Source: Aradus depressus
Taxonomy: Eukaryota > Arthropoda > Insecta > Hemiptera > Aradidae
Direction of reading: 5' to 3'
DNA: 64,000 bases
Assembly: GCA_963662175.1 (NCBI GenBank)
Contig: OY759221.1
Coordinates: 22,059,027-22,123,026 of the forward strand
How positions within the stretch are numbered: position 1 is the first letter of the stretch; each line of letters starts with the position of its first letter. Below the pieces are notes generated by a model, which ran no database searches, was not told the origin of the DNA, and saw nothing but the letters and a program-made list of their open reading frames with translations. Below are positions 34,300 through 44,751 of the stretch, in pieces. Position numbers and translations under genes: made by a program.

Positions 34300-34565
34300 A
34301 ATTTACAACTGTATAAAGAATTTATACAACAAGCAAATGTGCTAAGAAAGAGAAAATGGCAATGTCAACATGTCAAGAGAGGAGGAATCTCGCAGGATGT
34401 CAAAAATAAGTTAGTCTGACCTCTCACAGAGGAGGAATCAGTGGTGGCACTCATTTATAGTTATAACTAAAAAGTCAACGCCTGATCTGAGCAGGCCTCT
34501 AGGCCATTGGCGCTTAAGCCGTCTATCGGCAAGTGTGGTAGAATGGAGGGGTAGGGCTTTTAATA
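34300..34565. repeat. Interspersed repeat, second copy of 22730-22850
   Basis: Shares TTTACAACTGTATAAA and TACAACAAGCAAATGTGCTAA with the earlier copy and extends further, into GCAGGCCTCTAGGCCATTGG and GTAGAATGGAGGGGTAGGGC. Two GAGGAGGAATC blocks occur within it. Confidence 0.55.
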
Positions 34566-35440
34566 CATAACATTCAAAATAATTGATAATCTAAATTTAT
34601 CACTAAAACACATAAAAATTGGCCCTTTTCTTATGTATAAATGGTAAACATTTATGATAAATGCGAAACCACCTTTAATGATAATATATACAAAAGAAAT
34701 TTATGAAGATATAAATTTTGTCATCTTCAGGTTTTCGTAAATTATATCAAAATAGTGGCATTTGTATCAGATAATTTTGAGAGACTATTTAAAATGTTAT
34801 TCACTCTACGCAATTTAAAAGGCTCGTATTGTAGTTAGTTCTGTGTGATTAGAAATATAAACACTATATTTTTGTAATAACAGTTAGTGAAATTATAATA
34901 CATTTAATTATTTATTTAATTATTCAAATTGTGTTCATTTAGAGATCTTACACAAATTTTGATATTTTTCATTCTAGTTTCTCATGTTTGTCTACCTCTT
35001 TAAATTATATTTTTATAGAAATATCTTATATTTATATTGCTATTAGAGATTTCTTTTATTTATTCATAAGAAATAGTTATTATTATTTAAATAATTAATA
35101 TCTACTGTAATATTAATTATTAAAATAATAATGTATAAATAATTTTGATTTTTCTTCGGTGTGGAGACTACTATATTTTATATTTTAATAAGTAAGCGAA
35201 TAGGTGCGTTATTTCTAATAAAAACACAGATAGATTAATTATTGTTACAAGCTGAAAATGTAGAAAAAAAATTGAAATATTATATATTGTGCTGTTATTT
35301 AGTATAAATAAATTGAACAGATTAATAATTTGCTTTATTTGTTTGAAAGAAAAAAAATATTATGAATTATTTCTTTGAAATTACAGAAATAAAAAGCTAT
35401 TTCTGTGAGTCAGCTTTTTCTCCTTATTCCATTTTCCTGA
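34566..35440. other. AT-rich intergenic DNA
   Basis: No gene or repeat boundary recognised. Confidence 0.5.
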
Positions 35441-35442
35441 TT

Positions 35443-35900
35443 TTAAAGTACTTGTTCATTCCCATCTAAAAATCTTTTTTGCCATTTGAAGCTCCAATTG
35501 TGAACGACTTTATCCTTACATGTTTCGGCGGATGGAGGATGCAGGGAGTTCCAGAGAGGAGGCCAGGACACGATACGAACTGTGGAAGGCAGAGGAGCGA
35601 TGGGAGGGTATGAAGAGGTCCGAAGGACGTGAATTGGAACATTTGGTAAAGATAGTAGGGTTCTTTTGATTTCAGGACTGAGAAGGGAAATGAACATATG
35701 AGGTAATCTCGACGGTAGGAGGGTTTGAGACATTTCAACGCCGAGTACCAGGGCGAGAAATGAGCGTCTCTAGGAACGTTGAAAACAAATCTGTAAGGGT
35801 TTAGGATATGCTGGAGTTTGTTATCAAGACGCTCAGAATTTTAAAGATGAGGAACCCATAGTCAAAATTTGGAAAGACGAAGGATATTTGCGAAAGATAA
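35443..35900 (-). pseudogene. Possible LINE C-terminal remnant
   Basis: The minus frame 35443-35733 ends STVRIVSWPPLWNSLHPPSA and then QKRFLDGNEQVL. P-L-W-N-S-L-H-P resembles the LWNSLP motif at the end of CR1-group proteins. The whole block is GC-rich compared with its surroundings. The match is short and the class uncertain. Confidence 0.3.
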
Positions 35901-35925
35901 GGGAACATTTGTTGTGCTAGGTATT

Positions 35926-36269
35926 CAGGGCCGCTCCAGGCGCCAAGTTCTAGGGGGCGCCTTAGTGGTAAAGGAAAATAATATTTTTTTCTCTTTTCGA
36001 TATTTTGATTGCGAGTGTATGGCTAGTATGGTATGTGAATGACCTTATCTGTTGAGACGCAGGCGGGGCACCACCGGTATAGCTACTGTGAAGACTACAG
36101 TGCCAACGAGTATGGCTGTTTTCAATCGACAAATTAGACAGAGACTTAAGATGTCGAGATTTTCCAAGTTCCATGCTTGCACCGACAACTGGTATATATT
36201 AGGGGCAAGCAAGGGGAGCGCCAGAATTGGATCTCGCTCCACCCTAAAACTTGCCTAGGGCCGGCAGTG
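35926..36269. mobile_element. hAT-like MITE, complete, 8-bp target duplication
   Basis: Ends CAGGGCCGCTCCAGGCGCC and (inverse) CACTGCCGGCCCTAGGCAAG are imperfect terminal inverted repeats. The element is flanked by TAGGTATT at 35918-35925 and 36270-36277. An 8-bp duplication with CA-G-type ends fits hAT. The open frames inside (36052-36258 and its antisense) are also present in the partial copy at 16226 and are not a transposase. Confidence 0.85.
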
Positions 36270-36669
36270 TAGGTATTCAAAATATTTACGAGAAATGTAG
36301 AATACATTTCAAAAGATATTTAAGAAAGTACAATGAAATTTTAATTGTAGTTATTGCATTGTTTGATGTGATAATGTTGTGAGAAAAAAGAATAACACTG
36401 CATTTACAACTTATCGCTACATTTCGATTTCTGAGAACCGGAAAAGATTTTTAATTTCCACTACTTTTTCTCCTCAAGCTTTAAGATTATTTATTTCTGA
36501 GAACTGCGCAATATTGTACAAAGTGTTGAATAAAAACATTAAATGATTGGTTTATTATGTTTTTTTAAATATTCGAATACATTTCTGTGTCGATATTGTG
36601 GAAAGCTAATAAAATAAATAAAAACAATGAATTTGTTCAACTTTTATATTGTCCAATTACACAAAAATA

Positions 36670-36725
36670 TATACATAAAGTGTACCGGTTTCGGCTTACA
36701 GCATCGTCAGCACAAAGTTCAAAAG
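36670..36725 (-). repeat. Hammerhead-like module
   Basis: The minus strand reads GCTGACGATGCTGTAAGCC and then GAAACCGGTAC, so a CTGACGA core, a GCTGTAAGCC hairpin and GAAAC are in the same order as the other modules. Confidence 0.5.
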
Positions 36726-36872
36726 AGACATTTAAGTGGAGGAAATTAAAAATATCAGGAAATGTGAAAGTTTTTAGTTTTTTTAAATATGGAAAAAGTT
36801 AAACAAAAAAAAGAAAAGTTAATAGAAAAATTTCATAAAAACATATCAAATTTCGAAAAAAAATTAGTAACG

Positions 36873-37605
36873 TGTTCCGTCCCCTAGCTTGAATATATCA
36901 TCTATTCTTCTGGGCATTCCCCTGATTAAATTTTGAATTACTTCTTCCGGTTAGTTTTCCCACCAGAAGTTACGCAAATCCTCTAAATTTTGTGGCTGTC
37001 ATGTTCTGACGCGTCTTGCAAGCATGTCCCAGACATGCTCTATGTGGTTCATGTCTGGACTTCTTGCGGGCCAGTCCATTGCCACAATTTGAACTTCACG
37101 AAGGTACTGTTGAACAACACTTGCATTATCGTGCATCAAAAGAAATCGAGGGCCGACAAAGGGCGAAGGGCATCACATATGGGGTTCTAGGATCTCTCTG
37201 ATATACCTGGCAGCAGTTAGTGAGCCATGACCAATGACCATTAACTCTGTAGAGGTTTTTAAACCTCCGCCAAAACTGATTCGGGGTGAAAAATAACAGG
37301 GAGTAAACCTCTCGCCCGGCCTTCTCCACACTCGTTCACGTCCATCTGGGAGACCCTAGAGGCAGAATCTGGACTCATCTGAGAATAATACTCGCCCCAA
37401 TCATCAGTAGTCCAATTTAGATGTTCCAGGGCGTTCTCTGGTGAGCAGGGGTGCAGTGGCTGGGAGATGAGATGTCAATCTTCTTCTGATTGTACTTTCA
37501 GAAAGTTTGACGTTTCTGAGAGGTGACTCGAGTAAAGGCCTATCCCGAAGCGCAAGTAACTGCAAAAACTGGTCATCCCTCTTGGCAGTGGCAACAATTT
37601 TTAAC
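36873..37605 (-). pseudogene. Tc1-like transposase, frameshifted
   Basis: The minus strand encodes, across at least two frames, a Tc1/mariner-type transposase. Near 37600 come AKRDDQFLQLLALRDR and SESTIRRRLTSHLPAT (helix-turn-helix region). Then come [18 protein letters not shown] and [19 protein letters not shown] with DMLARRV, and the end near 36880 is RGMPRRIDDIFK. HDNA supplies the second catalytic Asp, and the NHIEHVW region the third acidic residue. Stops after RRVRT and in the tail, with frame changes between 37130 and 37330, make it inactive. Terminal repeats were not found. Confidence 0.85.
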
Positions 37606-37612
37606 CCCTACA

Positions 37613-37801
37613 CATGGTACGATGGCAGATCCTCGTTAAAGTCTCCTACCTTAGGTGAATAAAAATTTATGGTCGGCAAAATTTAGCACTCTGACTGTGG
37701 GAGTCGGGCTCAGATCCAACAGAACGACGATAAAGCGCTCTGGTAATAGGCAATATGACCTGAAAGTTAAAAGCCCGGGCATGAGTCATAATAACTAACT
37801 G
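37613..37801 (+). mobile_element. SINE A, 5'-truncated copy
   Basis: GATCCTCGTTAAAGTCTCC and AGCGCTCTGGTAATAGGC, then AAGCCCGGGCATGAGTCATA, are kept. It abuts the Tc1-like remnant and ends AATAACTAACTGG. Confidence 0.75.
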
Positions 37802-37859
37802 GTCTCTTCACAGGCAAAACGTACTGTGAGTAAAGAGGTCCTTATGTTGATACAAAAAT

Positions 37860-38159
37860 AAACTATCGATATAAACAATATGTCGATAATAACAACGTCG
37901 ATAGTATCTATAGTAACATATATCGATAGTTCTTGTGAAGGACAGTTGGGAACAGTGGCGCTATCTTCTGCCTCTCCTTCCTGACCCTCAACTCTTCAGT
38001 TTCTCATTGGACGGTGTCCGTGGTGGTTGTGTCTGTGTACTGTTACTATTTTTTTTATTTTTTTGAGTTTTTATTGTTTTTGTTTTTTTTGTGAAACAAT
38101 TCTAGTGAATCCTAGAAGAATTATATAGAAAAATACTCATTAGGATACATCAGTTACAG
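37860..38159 (+). promoter_or_regulatory. Promoter-like region with DRE-type motifs and a possible 5' exon
   Basis: CTATCGATAT at 37863 and TATATCGATAGTT at 37919 match the TATCGATA (DRE) motif of arthropod housekeeping promoters, with further CGATA words between. Just downstream are AGTGGCGCTATCTTC, which resembles the insect CTCF core, and CTCATTGGACGG (inverted CCAAT). A strong donor CAG|GTAACAG sits at 38159. Together they could be a TSS and untranslated first exon. No following coding exon was recognised. Confidence 0.3.
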
Positions 38160-38765
38160 GTAACAGAGATTGCAATTGTCAACTCTTATATTTACAACTT
38201 ATTTAATTAAATAAAAATCTTAAAATTTTTAATGTAAGATGTCGATATACATTGATTTATATTAATTATTATATCACCAAGTAATTATATGATGAAAAAT
38301 AATTGCGAAATCTATAAATATTCACAGTTTTTTTCCAAATATGTCACTGCAACTTGTTACGATGTCTCGATATTTGATGTTTTTTTCTCCAGCTATACAA
38401 AATATATTATTTTTGATATTGACTTGTTTTGAAAAAAAAAAAAAAAAAGTTACTTATAAACAAAAGGGTGACGTCTAATTTTCAAAATGGGTTTTCCTGC
38501 AGTTAGAACAGCTACAAGACGTGATTGTGATGCTCTCCTGTTATTGCAGTTATTTCGAAATTCTTATGTAATAATGCTCCAATATGGTTTTATATTTATG
38601 AAATGTTTATTCTAAAATATTTTATTTATATAATTTATTTTGAATTATTAAGCGTTTAAATAAACATATTCTCCATATTCGCTCTCTTAATATCTATTGT
38701 TAACTAGGACAAATTGAAATGCTATTTAGCGAAAAGAGATCCACCTTCGCAGTTTGCAGAGAAAA
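38160..38765. other. AT-rich DNA
   Basis: No feature supported. Confidence 0.4.
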
Positions 38766-39325
38766 AATTCGTTGGTGAATTGTTGCGATGTACTTCCCCA
38801 GCACGAATTAACCACTTAAGTGTTTGCTCTCCCTCTAAAACCATTCGGTCGTTTGGCTAAAAATCAATAGTGTTTTAAGCAGGGTCTTCTGAATCCTCCA
38901 TACTATACTAAATCTTGTGTCGATATAATACCCCTCTTCTCTGATTCTCTTTTCAATCCCTTCGGCCGATTTGGCTGAAAATTAATAGGTGTCGTATTTA
39001 TGAATTCTGGATACACATACTGAATGTCATGTTGATACCTTCTTTACATCGACAGTTATTATAGTATTTATGTTATTATTATTATATATTTATTATTGAC
39101 TCACAATTGGCTGAAAATCAACAGGTGTTCTTGTGGAGTTCTGAATACACATACAAAATTTCGCTTCATTATCATTGATCGAGAATTGTTGTGTTCAGAC
39201 ACACGGACAGAGAAAATTTCGTTGTAATTTTTGGTATCAGGGGTTCGGAAAACATAAAATTCCGTTGTGAATTCAACATCGATTTCTCAACTTTCTCTAT
39301 ACTCCTGGTGGAAGTTAAGTATAAT
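38766..39325 (-). repeat. R1rep copy
   Basis: From GCGATGTACTTCCCCAGCAC, through repeated GGCTGAAAATCAATAG-type blocks, to GAATTCAACATCGATTTCTC near the far end. The ATCGA words here are part of the repeat. Confidence 0.7.
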
Positions 39326-39531
39326 AATAATAATATTTATACATTCATAAATACATTAAACATAAACTAATTAATTGTCAATATTTATTAGAAATAAAAA
39401 AAAAAAAAAAAAAAATCTTAAGTGAAGAAGAAAGGAGATCCAGTGCGTTGAAACTTTTTTTTTTTAACATTTATAATATTTTCTGATTATATACCTATAC
39501 CCTATTAAGTCGAACGATTTTTGTTTGTTTT

Positions 39532-39708
39532 GTGACTCATGCCCGGGCTTTAACTTACTAGTTGATATCGCCTACTACCAGAGCGCCTTTTCGTGGCTTT
39601 GATGTCCGTCTCTACCATTTTTTTTCTTTGTCTCCTACTCTTCTTTGTCTACCTAGGTTTAGTTACCTAGGGTAGGGGGTCTTTAAGGAGTACCTGACAT
39701 CGCACCCA
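39532..39708 (-). mobile_element. SINE A, partial, minus orientation
   Basis: TGACTCATGCCCGGGCTTTA begins the inverse match, followed by ATCGCCTACTACCAGAGCG and AGGAGTACCTGACATCGCA. The central and head parts are missing. Confidence 0.8.
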
Positions 39709-39764
39709 CAAAATATAAGGAAGTTTACAAAATATTCATTTCAAAAATTTAAAAAAAAAAGAAA

Positions 39765-40080
39765 AAAAACTCCCGATAGAATAAATGTGTTGACAGGAAA
39801 TTTTATGAGTGTATACAGAACCCCATAAGGACTACACCTAATGATTTTCAGCTAAATCAGCCAAAGGGGGGGGGGGGGGGGTTAGGGTAAGGCTTAACAC
39901 AAAAATTGCAATCAATGACAAGATTTAGTATGAGGATTCTGAAGTCCGTTTGTTTGTCAACTATCGATTTATAGCTAAAACTATCGATTGATGTTGAAGG
40001 GAGACCTAAAACCTAATTGATTAATTCGTACTGGGGAAGTACATTACTGATGATTCACTAATATTTTTAACTTTAAAAAG
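39765..40080 (+). repeat. R1rep copy with poly-G run
   Basis: AACTCCCGATAGAATAAATG, CCCCATAAGGACTACACC, AAATCAGCCAAAGGGGGG and GGCTTAACACAAAAATTGC are the family markers in order. The end is GGGGAAGTACATTACTGATG. Confidence 0.7.
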
Positions 40081-40335
40081 TCAGTAGATAAGAACAGATA
40101 TATTCGGTTTCTTAACCATAACAAAGGCGGCCGAAACTTTCTCCGGTAGTCACGTCGAGGTTGTGTTTGTGTGGGGACAATACTAAACCAATTTATTTAG
40201 GTTTTTATATTTTAAATTAAATATTATATCATATTTGTTGTTAATAAGTTGATCTCATGAATAGAAACAGTAGGAAGGGTAGAAGAATTGAAGTCACTTC
40301 ATGAATGGAGCTGACATCTGGCAGTACCCGTTGGT

Positions 40336-40382
40336 ACTATCGATAGTTTCAAAGCTATCGAATACGAATATCGATAATGGTA
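40336..40382. promoter_or_regulatory. Cluster of ATCGATA-type motifs
   Basis: ACTATCGATAGT, GCTATCGAATACG and ATATCGATAATGG occur within 47 bases. DRE-like sites are palindromic, so no direction is implied. About 30 C form a tract at 40470-40497 shortly after. Confidence 0.25.
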
Positions 40383-40690
40383 CAATTGCTAAAATTTAGA
40401 ATAAAATAAGGAAATTTTGATTTGGAGTATCTACGTAGAGGACTCAATATATTCTGCAATAAGAAGCGTGCTCCCCCCCCCCCCCCCCCCCCCCCCCTGG
40501 CCAGAGCAAAAAAAAACAAGATAAAAATAAATAAACTAAAAAAATAGTTTTTATTAAAAATGTATTGCTTGCAAGTTACCAATAGGACCTTCAAATTTCC
40601 CGTACGTTTGATTCCTAAATCAGCAATCAGCTGTTACATAAATGTACATGTACAAAACAAGTCATATTACATTTATTTAAATATATATAT

Positions 40691-41115
40691 TGGACAACTC
40701 ATATCAGACTGAAACGCACAGACCTCAAAAGACGATTTGGACGACTGAAATCATCGGACGACGATCGACATTATCGCTTGAAAACAAACTTCACATTTAC
40801 AACACTATACTAAAACCCATCTGGACTTACGGAATCGAGATATGGGGATCAGCCAAAAAATCAAACATACAACGCCTTCAGTCATTACAATCCATCATAC
40901 TACGCCACATTGCCAATGCCCCATTTTACGTTTCCAACCTCACATTACATAATGACCTCAACATCCCATTTATACCTTCTGTTATCAAGACACGATATCA
41001 AAATTTTCACGACAAACTCCATCATCACGCCAATCCACTTATTCTCCAATTATCCACGAACACTCTCCCCACAAATCCACCAAGACGTCTAAAGCGGGCA
41101 TGGCAGAGGGACTGA
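40691..41115 (+). pseudogene. Jockey-like LINE reverse-transcriptase C-terminus
   Basis: Starts in one frame (WTTHIRLKRTDLKRRFG) and after a shift near 40750 continues GRRSTLSLENKLHIYNTI, LKPIWTYGIEIWGSA, IILRHIANAPFYVSN and TLHNDLNIP to a stop at 41113-41115. LKPIWTYG.EIWG and NAPWYVSN-type motifs are diagnostic of the thumb/C-terminal part of Jockey-clade reverse transcriptases. It is 5'-truncated and frameshifted, so dead. Its end lies only 26 bases from the oppositely oriented remnant at 41142. Confidence 0.85.
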
Positions 41116-41141
41116 ATAGACTGAACTCTGGGTAATCAACC

Positions 41142-41470
41142 TCATTCATCAGCTTCCGAGGGTTCTGTCCCAGGTATCAACTCCACCCTAGTGCCGTCGT
41201 GCAGCGGGCATTCGAGAACTACGTGTTTTGCAGTCTCGACGCCACCGCACGAGCAGTTCTTTTCATGAAAAAAAAGAGCTAAGAGTTGACATCCCCATGA
41301 CCCGATAGTATCTGGGACGTCCAATTCTCTGCCTTTGCCCAAACAGACTCAAGACGCCCGGATTTATTGAAAATAAGCGCAGGTCGTTCGGCCGTCTGAG
41401 GCTCTCTGTTGCCATTTCTCTACTATCCAGTTTTGGACTATGTCTTTACAACGCTCCCGCTAGCATCTGT
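41142..41470 (-). pseudogene. R1/LOA-like LINE C-terminus (RNase H end and zinc knuckle)
   Basis: The minus strand reads IVQNWIVEKWQQRASDGRTT, then WTSQILSGHGDVNS, and, after a frame change, CSCGGVETAKHVVLECP. The C-x-C-x(7)-H-x(4)-C knuckle following an ILSGHG motif is typical of R1/LOA-type elements, where TGHG and C-x-C-G-x-x-E-T-x-x-H occur at the end of ORF2. Stops and a frameshift show decay. Confidence 0.75.
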
Positions 41471-41558
41471 AGCAACGGAGACAGTTCGATATACTTTTTT
41501 ACTGAATATTCTTTATATAAATTTCAACTACTAACAGTTTCGCCGTACATAAACATTA

Positions 41559-41833
41559 CAAAATTCTGGGGGTATTGAGGGTCAGTCAATGAAGAAAATA
41601 CTATTCAAATGCCAACGTTTCGATATATTTCATATCATCATCAGGGCCTAACAAACATGGGGGTATCAAGATTAGAAATTTGAAATAAATTTTAATCGAT
41701 CACCCATTATATTTTTCTAATCTTGATACCCCCATGTTTGTTAGGCCCTGATGATGATATGAAATATATCGAAACGTTGGCATTTGAATAGTATTTTCTT
41801 CATTGACTGACCCTCAATACCCCCAGAATTTTG
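41559..41833. repeat. Perfect 120-bp inverted repeat with paired hammerhead-like motifs
   Basis: Arms 41559-41678 and 41714-41833 are inverse copies separated by 35 bases; no mismatch was seen by eye. The module in the right arm (41745-41781) is GCC, CTGATGA, T, a GATAT/ATATC hairpin with five-base loop, GAAA, CGTT, GGC. Stem I (GCC/GGC), the core and a UU cleavage dinucleotide can all be assigned. The left arm has the same motif on the minus strand (41611-41647). Confidence 0.9.
41745..41781 (+). ncRNA. Hammerhead-ribozyme-like motif (minimal type I)
   Basis: The order is stem I 5' strand GCC, core CTGATGA, stem II of 5 bp, GAAA, a two-base-pair stem III around CG, UU at the expected cleavage site, and stem I 3' strand GGC. 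One extra T lies between the core and stem II. Minimal stem III hammerheads of this sort are known from Penelope-like elements and may need to dimerise. Activity is not demonstrated. Confidence 0.5.
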
Positions 41834-42195
41834 AATTCTACAGTCGCTAGCAAACATAAACATTACATTTTATATATGACACTATACAGAAAACTGTCAG
41901 TTCTACCACTTTATAAACATGATTTTTGCTTCGTTTTATATAATTATTTTATTATATTAAAAAAAAAGTACAGTGGATGATGGTGCTATTACACCGACTA
42001 ATTCATGTGGAAAATATTGAAGCTTATAAAAAAATATAGCTAGGTACTCAATGGACCATTCTTGACTATTATATAATGAGAAATATAATGATTGATATTT
42101 TTATTTTTTATTTATTGATTTTTTATCAGTTTTATTATCATTATAGACATGATATTTTTTTGCTAGAGACATCTTGGGTTTTTCATGTGGGTGGT

Positions 42196-42318
42196 CAAAA
42201 CACTATTTAGAACTGCCACAATAGGGTCGGGCTTATGTTCAACAGAGTGACGGAAAAGCGCTCTGGTAGTAGGCGATATGACCTCGTAGTTGAAGCCCTA
42301 GCATGAGTCACAATAACT
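42196..42318 (+). mobile_element. SINE A, 3' fragment
   Basis: GGGTCGGGCTTATGTTCAAC, AGCGCTCTGGTAGTAGGCG and a worn AAGCCCTAGCATGAGTCACA remain. Confidence 0.75.
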
Positions 42319-42419
42319 CTCATGCCGCCCATCTCAAACACCTCAAAATTTGACTATATACCGTGGTCCCATAAAACAATCGGAGGGGAGTATCAAATGA
42401 AAGTTAATGATGTTTATAA

Positions 42420-42900
42420 TCGGAAAACGTTATACTTCCCCAATTATATGATGTATAGGGGAAGTTATGTAATCAGATGTTGAATTTTCACAGGATTTTC
42501 ATGTTTTCGACCCCCTGATGCCAATAAATAAAATTGTGTAAAATCCTAAAAGAATGAATATATCGACATTAAATGTTATATGTGTATCCAGAACCCTGAT
42601 TTTCAGTCAAAGGGTAGGGGACTATTATGCACAGTCACGAAATGTGACGCCTATTATTATATGGCACCTATTAATTTTCCGCAAAATCGGCCGAAGAGAA
42701 AATGGGATCATATCAAAAACCCCAACAACTGCGGATGTAATGAATTGACAGAATTACTGAAGGGATTCAGCAGCCCCTATGTATCTCAACTATTGATTTT
42801 TAACCCTTATGGCCGATTGATGTTGGAGGGGGAGAGAAAACGCCATTGATTAATTTCTTATGGGGAGTCCATTGCCGGTGATTCACCGACGATTTTTTTG
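42420..42900 (+). repeat. R1rep copy, nearly complete
   Basis: Begins with a hairpin of CTTCCCC...GGGGAAG around TATGATGTATA, then GTTATGTAATC, TTTTCATGTTTTCGACC, ATATGTGTATCCAGAACCC, and ends GGTGATTCACCGACG. It shows one unit join (ACTGCGGATGTAATGAATTG). Confidence 0.65.
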
Positions 42901-43026
42901 TTCCTATTTAGTTTTAGAAATGGCGGCTTGAGAGAGAGAAGGTGTAACTTTAACAAGTTTATTGATAAATTTCTGGCAAATTGTCAACGGGGAAACTTCC
43001 GAATAAAATTGTTTCAGGGATTAAAT

Positions 43027-43127
43027 ACAATTATATAGGGTAATAATTATAATTATTACCTTATATAGGGTAATAATTATAATTATTACCCTATATAATT
43101 GTATATTACCCTATATAATTGTATATA
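43027..43127. repeat. Nested short palindromes
   Basis: The palindromic unit GTAATAATTATAATTATTAC occurs twice in tandem, with TATATAGG in front of each. The inverse CCTATATAATTGTAT occurs twice downstream. The whole can fold as a long AT-rich hairpin. Confidence 0.8.
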
Positions 43128-43359
43128 TAATAAACAATAATTTTTGTTTAAAAAAATGACGATATTTAATAAACGTTTTGGATGTATCTCTAAGCTGTTT
43201 TATCAAGAGTTATCAAAATCTCTTATCAGAATTCCATGCATTCCTTCATATTTAGAATGATCCACATTGTAACCTTTGGTTAATTTATTGAAATAATTAA
43301 CTGATAATGTACTAGGTCATTAATTGAAATGTTAAGTCAACCCAACTTTAGAGTTGTGG

Positions 43360-44020
43360 TTCCCAGTGTTGCTCGGGAAAGTCACCAATCGTACGAAAAT
43401 CCGAGATAGAGTTTTTGAACGTAACACGTTTCGAGGTCCTCGATGTTATCTGACTGGGTTTCTGTACGTATGTATGTGATTGGAATTTATGAGCGCTCTA
43501 AATTGCATCTTGGATCTGATTAGATTTTTTGCCGAAATTACATGAAAATCAGGACCCCAAATACTTCGGACGCTAAGTACATTTTATAAAACGATTGACA
43601 TGAAATTTCAAATGAAGGGATCCCATATGCTAACATAGATCTGATTTGATTTTGGCCGAAATCTAGGAAAAATAAGACCACTTTACTTCTGGGCCTAAGC
43701 ACATTTTGTTTCTTGAACTTCTCTGAGATGTCATGTTGATTTTTCCGGTTTTTTTTTGGTTTTTTTTCTAGAGATGCCTTTCTTTTTTAAGTGAAAGTTC
43801 TTTAGCGAGACTAGTAAATCGGAATAACATCGACATAAAAAATCAAACATGAAACACAAGTTAACTACGAGTTTAGGTCGGTGTCGATGCAACAGCTGTT
43901 ACGTTTAGTTTTATTCTGAGTTAGTGTTAAATAGTTAAAAAAAAGCCAAAAACTTCAACGGAACGTGTTCGACAATTCCGTGTAAGACAAAAGCAAATAC
44001 AGCAACAAGAAAATCGCTCC
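43360..44020 (+). pseudogene. Helitron-like leader and start of coding region (tentative)
   Basis: A long non-coding leader (GTTTTTGAACGTAACACG, GACTGGGTTTCTGTACG) resembles the insect element leaders that carry repeated 'gatttgattttggccgaaat' phrases. It ends in a basic peptide frame, KTSTERVRQFRVRQKQIQQQ, near 43945-44010. That peptide is like the amino end of Helitron polyproteins. Nothing downstream of it is coding. Confidence 0.35.
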
Positions 44021-44279
44021 ATTTATATTTTTAAATTATTATAATTCTTTCTATTTATTAATTTGTTTAATCAATTCGCATGGTTAATGAAGACAAATGA
44101 AGTTTCACTTCAACCGTGCGCTTATATGGGTGAGGCACATCTGCTTTTTTCTTCTTTTTTTTGAATAATATATTTCGGGACACTTCCATGTCCTTTCTTC
44201 TGGTCAACAGTGAGAACAAAAAAGAAGACACCTTTGAAGTACCTATATATACCGTATACATACAAAGTTGTAAAGAAAA

Positions 44280-44751
44280 CTGAAAGGCACATTGTATAAG
44301 AAATATTATTTTTCGAAATATTTTTTTTTTTTCACACTTTTTTACAGTGTAAATCCCTCCCCCTTACCTTCCCTGTAAGTCAGATCCCAGAAGAAAATCA
44401 TGTTATGTCCACATCTCATTCTTTTTTTTGACAATAGGAAAAATTTAGTATTTATATTTTTCCTTCTTTTTCCCAGAGTTGTCTGAATAAATAAATGGAG
44501 TCACGTTTTCACATAATGGCTTGTAGATATGGGACTTCACGGAAAAATCACGTACTTGTCGACTATTTGTTTTTTTTACTTTATTCTTAAAACATTAATA
44601 TATTAAAATTATTCAGTAATGTTTCTGCAAACGTTTGTGGACAATTCAGTAATGCGACAGCGAACTTTCATATAAAGTTGATCAGTAATTTCTCTGCAAA
44701 CTTTAATTTATAATTATTCAGCAATGCCTCAGCAAACGCAAACATACAGTT
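44280..44751. other. Unclassified intergenic DNA
   Basis: Contains a short tandem-like phrase (ATTCAGTAATG with GCAAACG) at about 44605-44735 in three versions roughly 45-60 bases apart. No gene. Confidence 0.4.
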
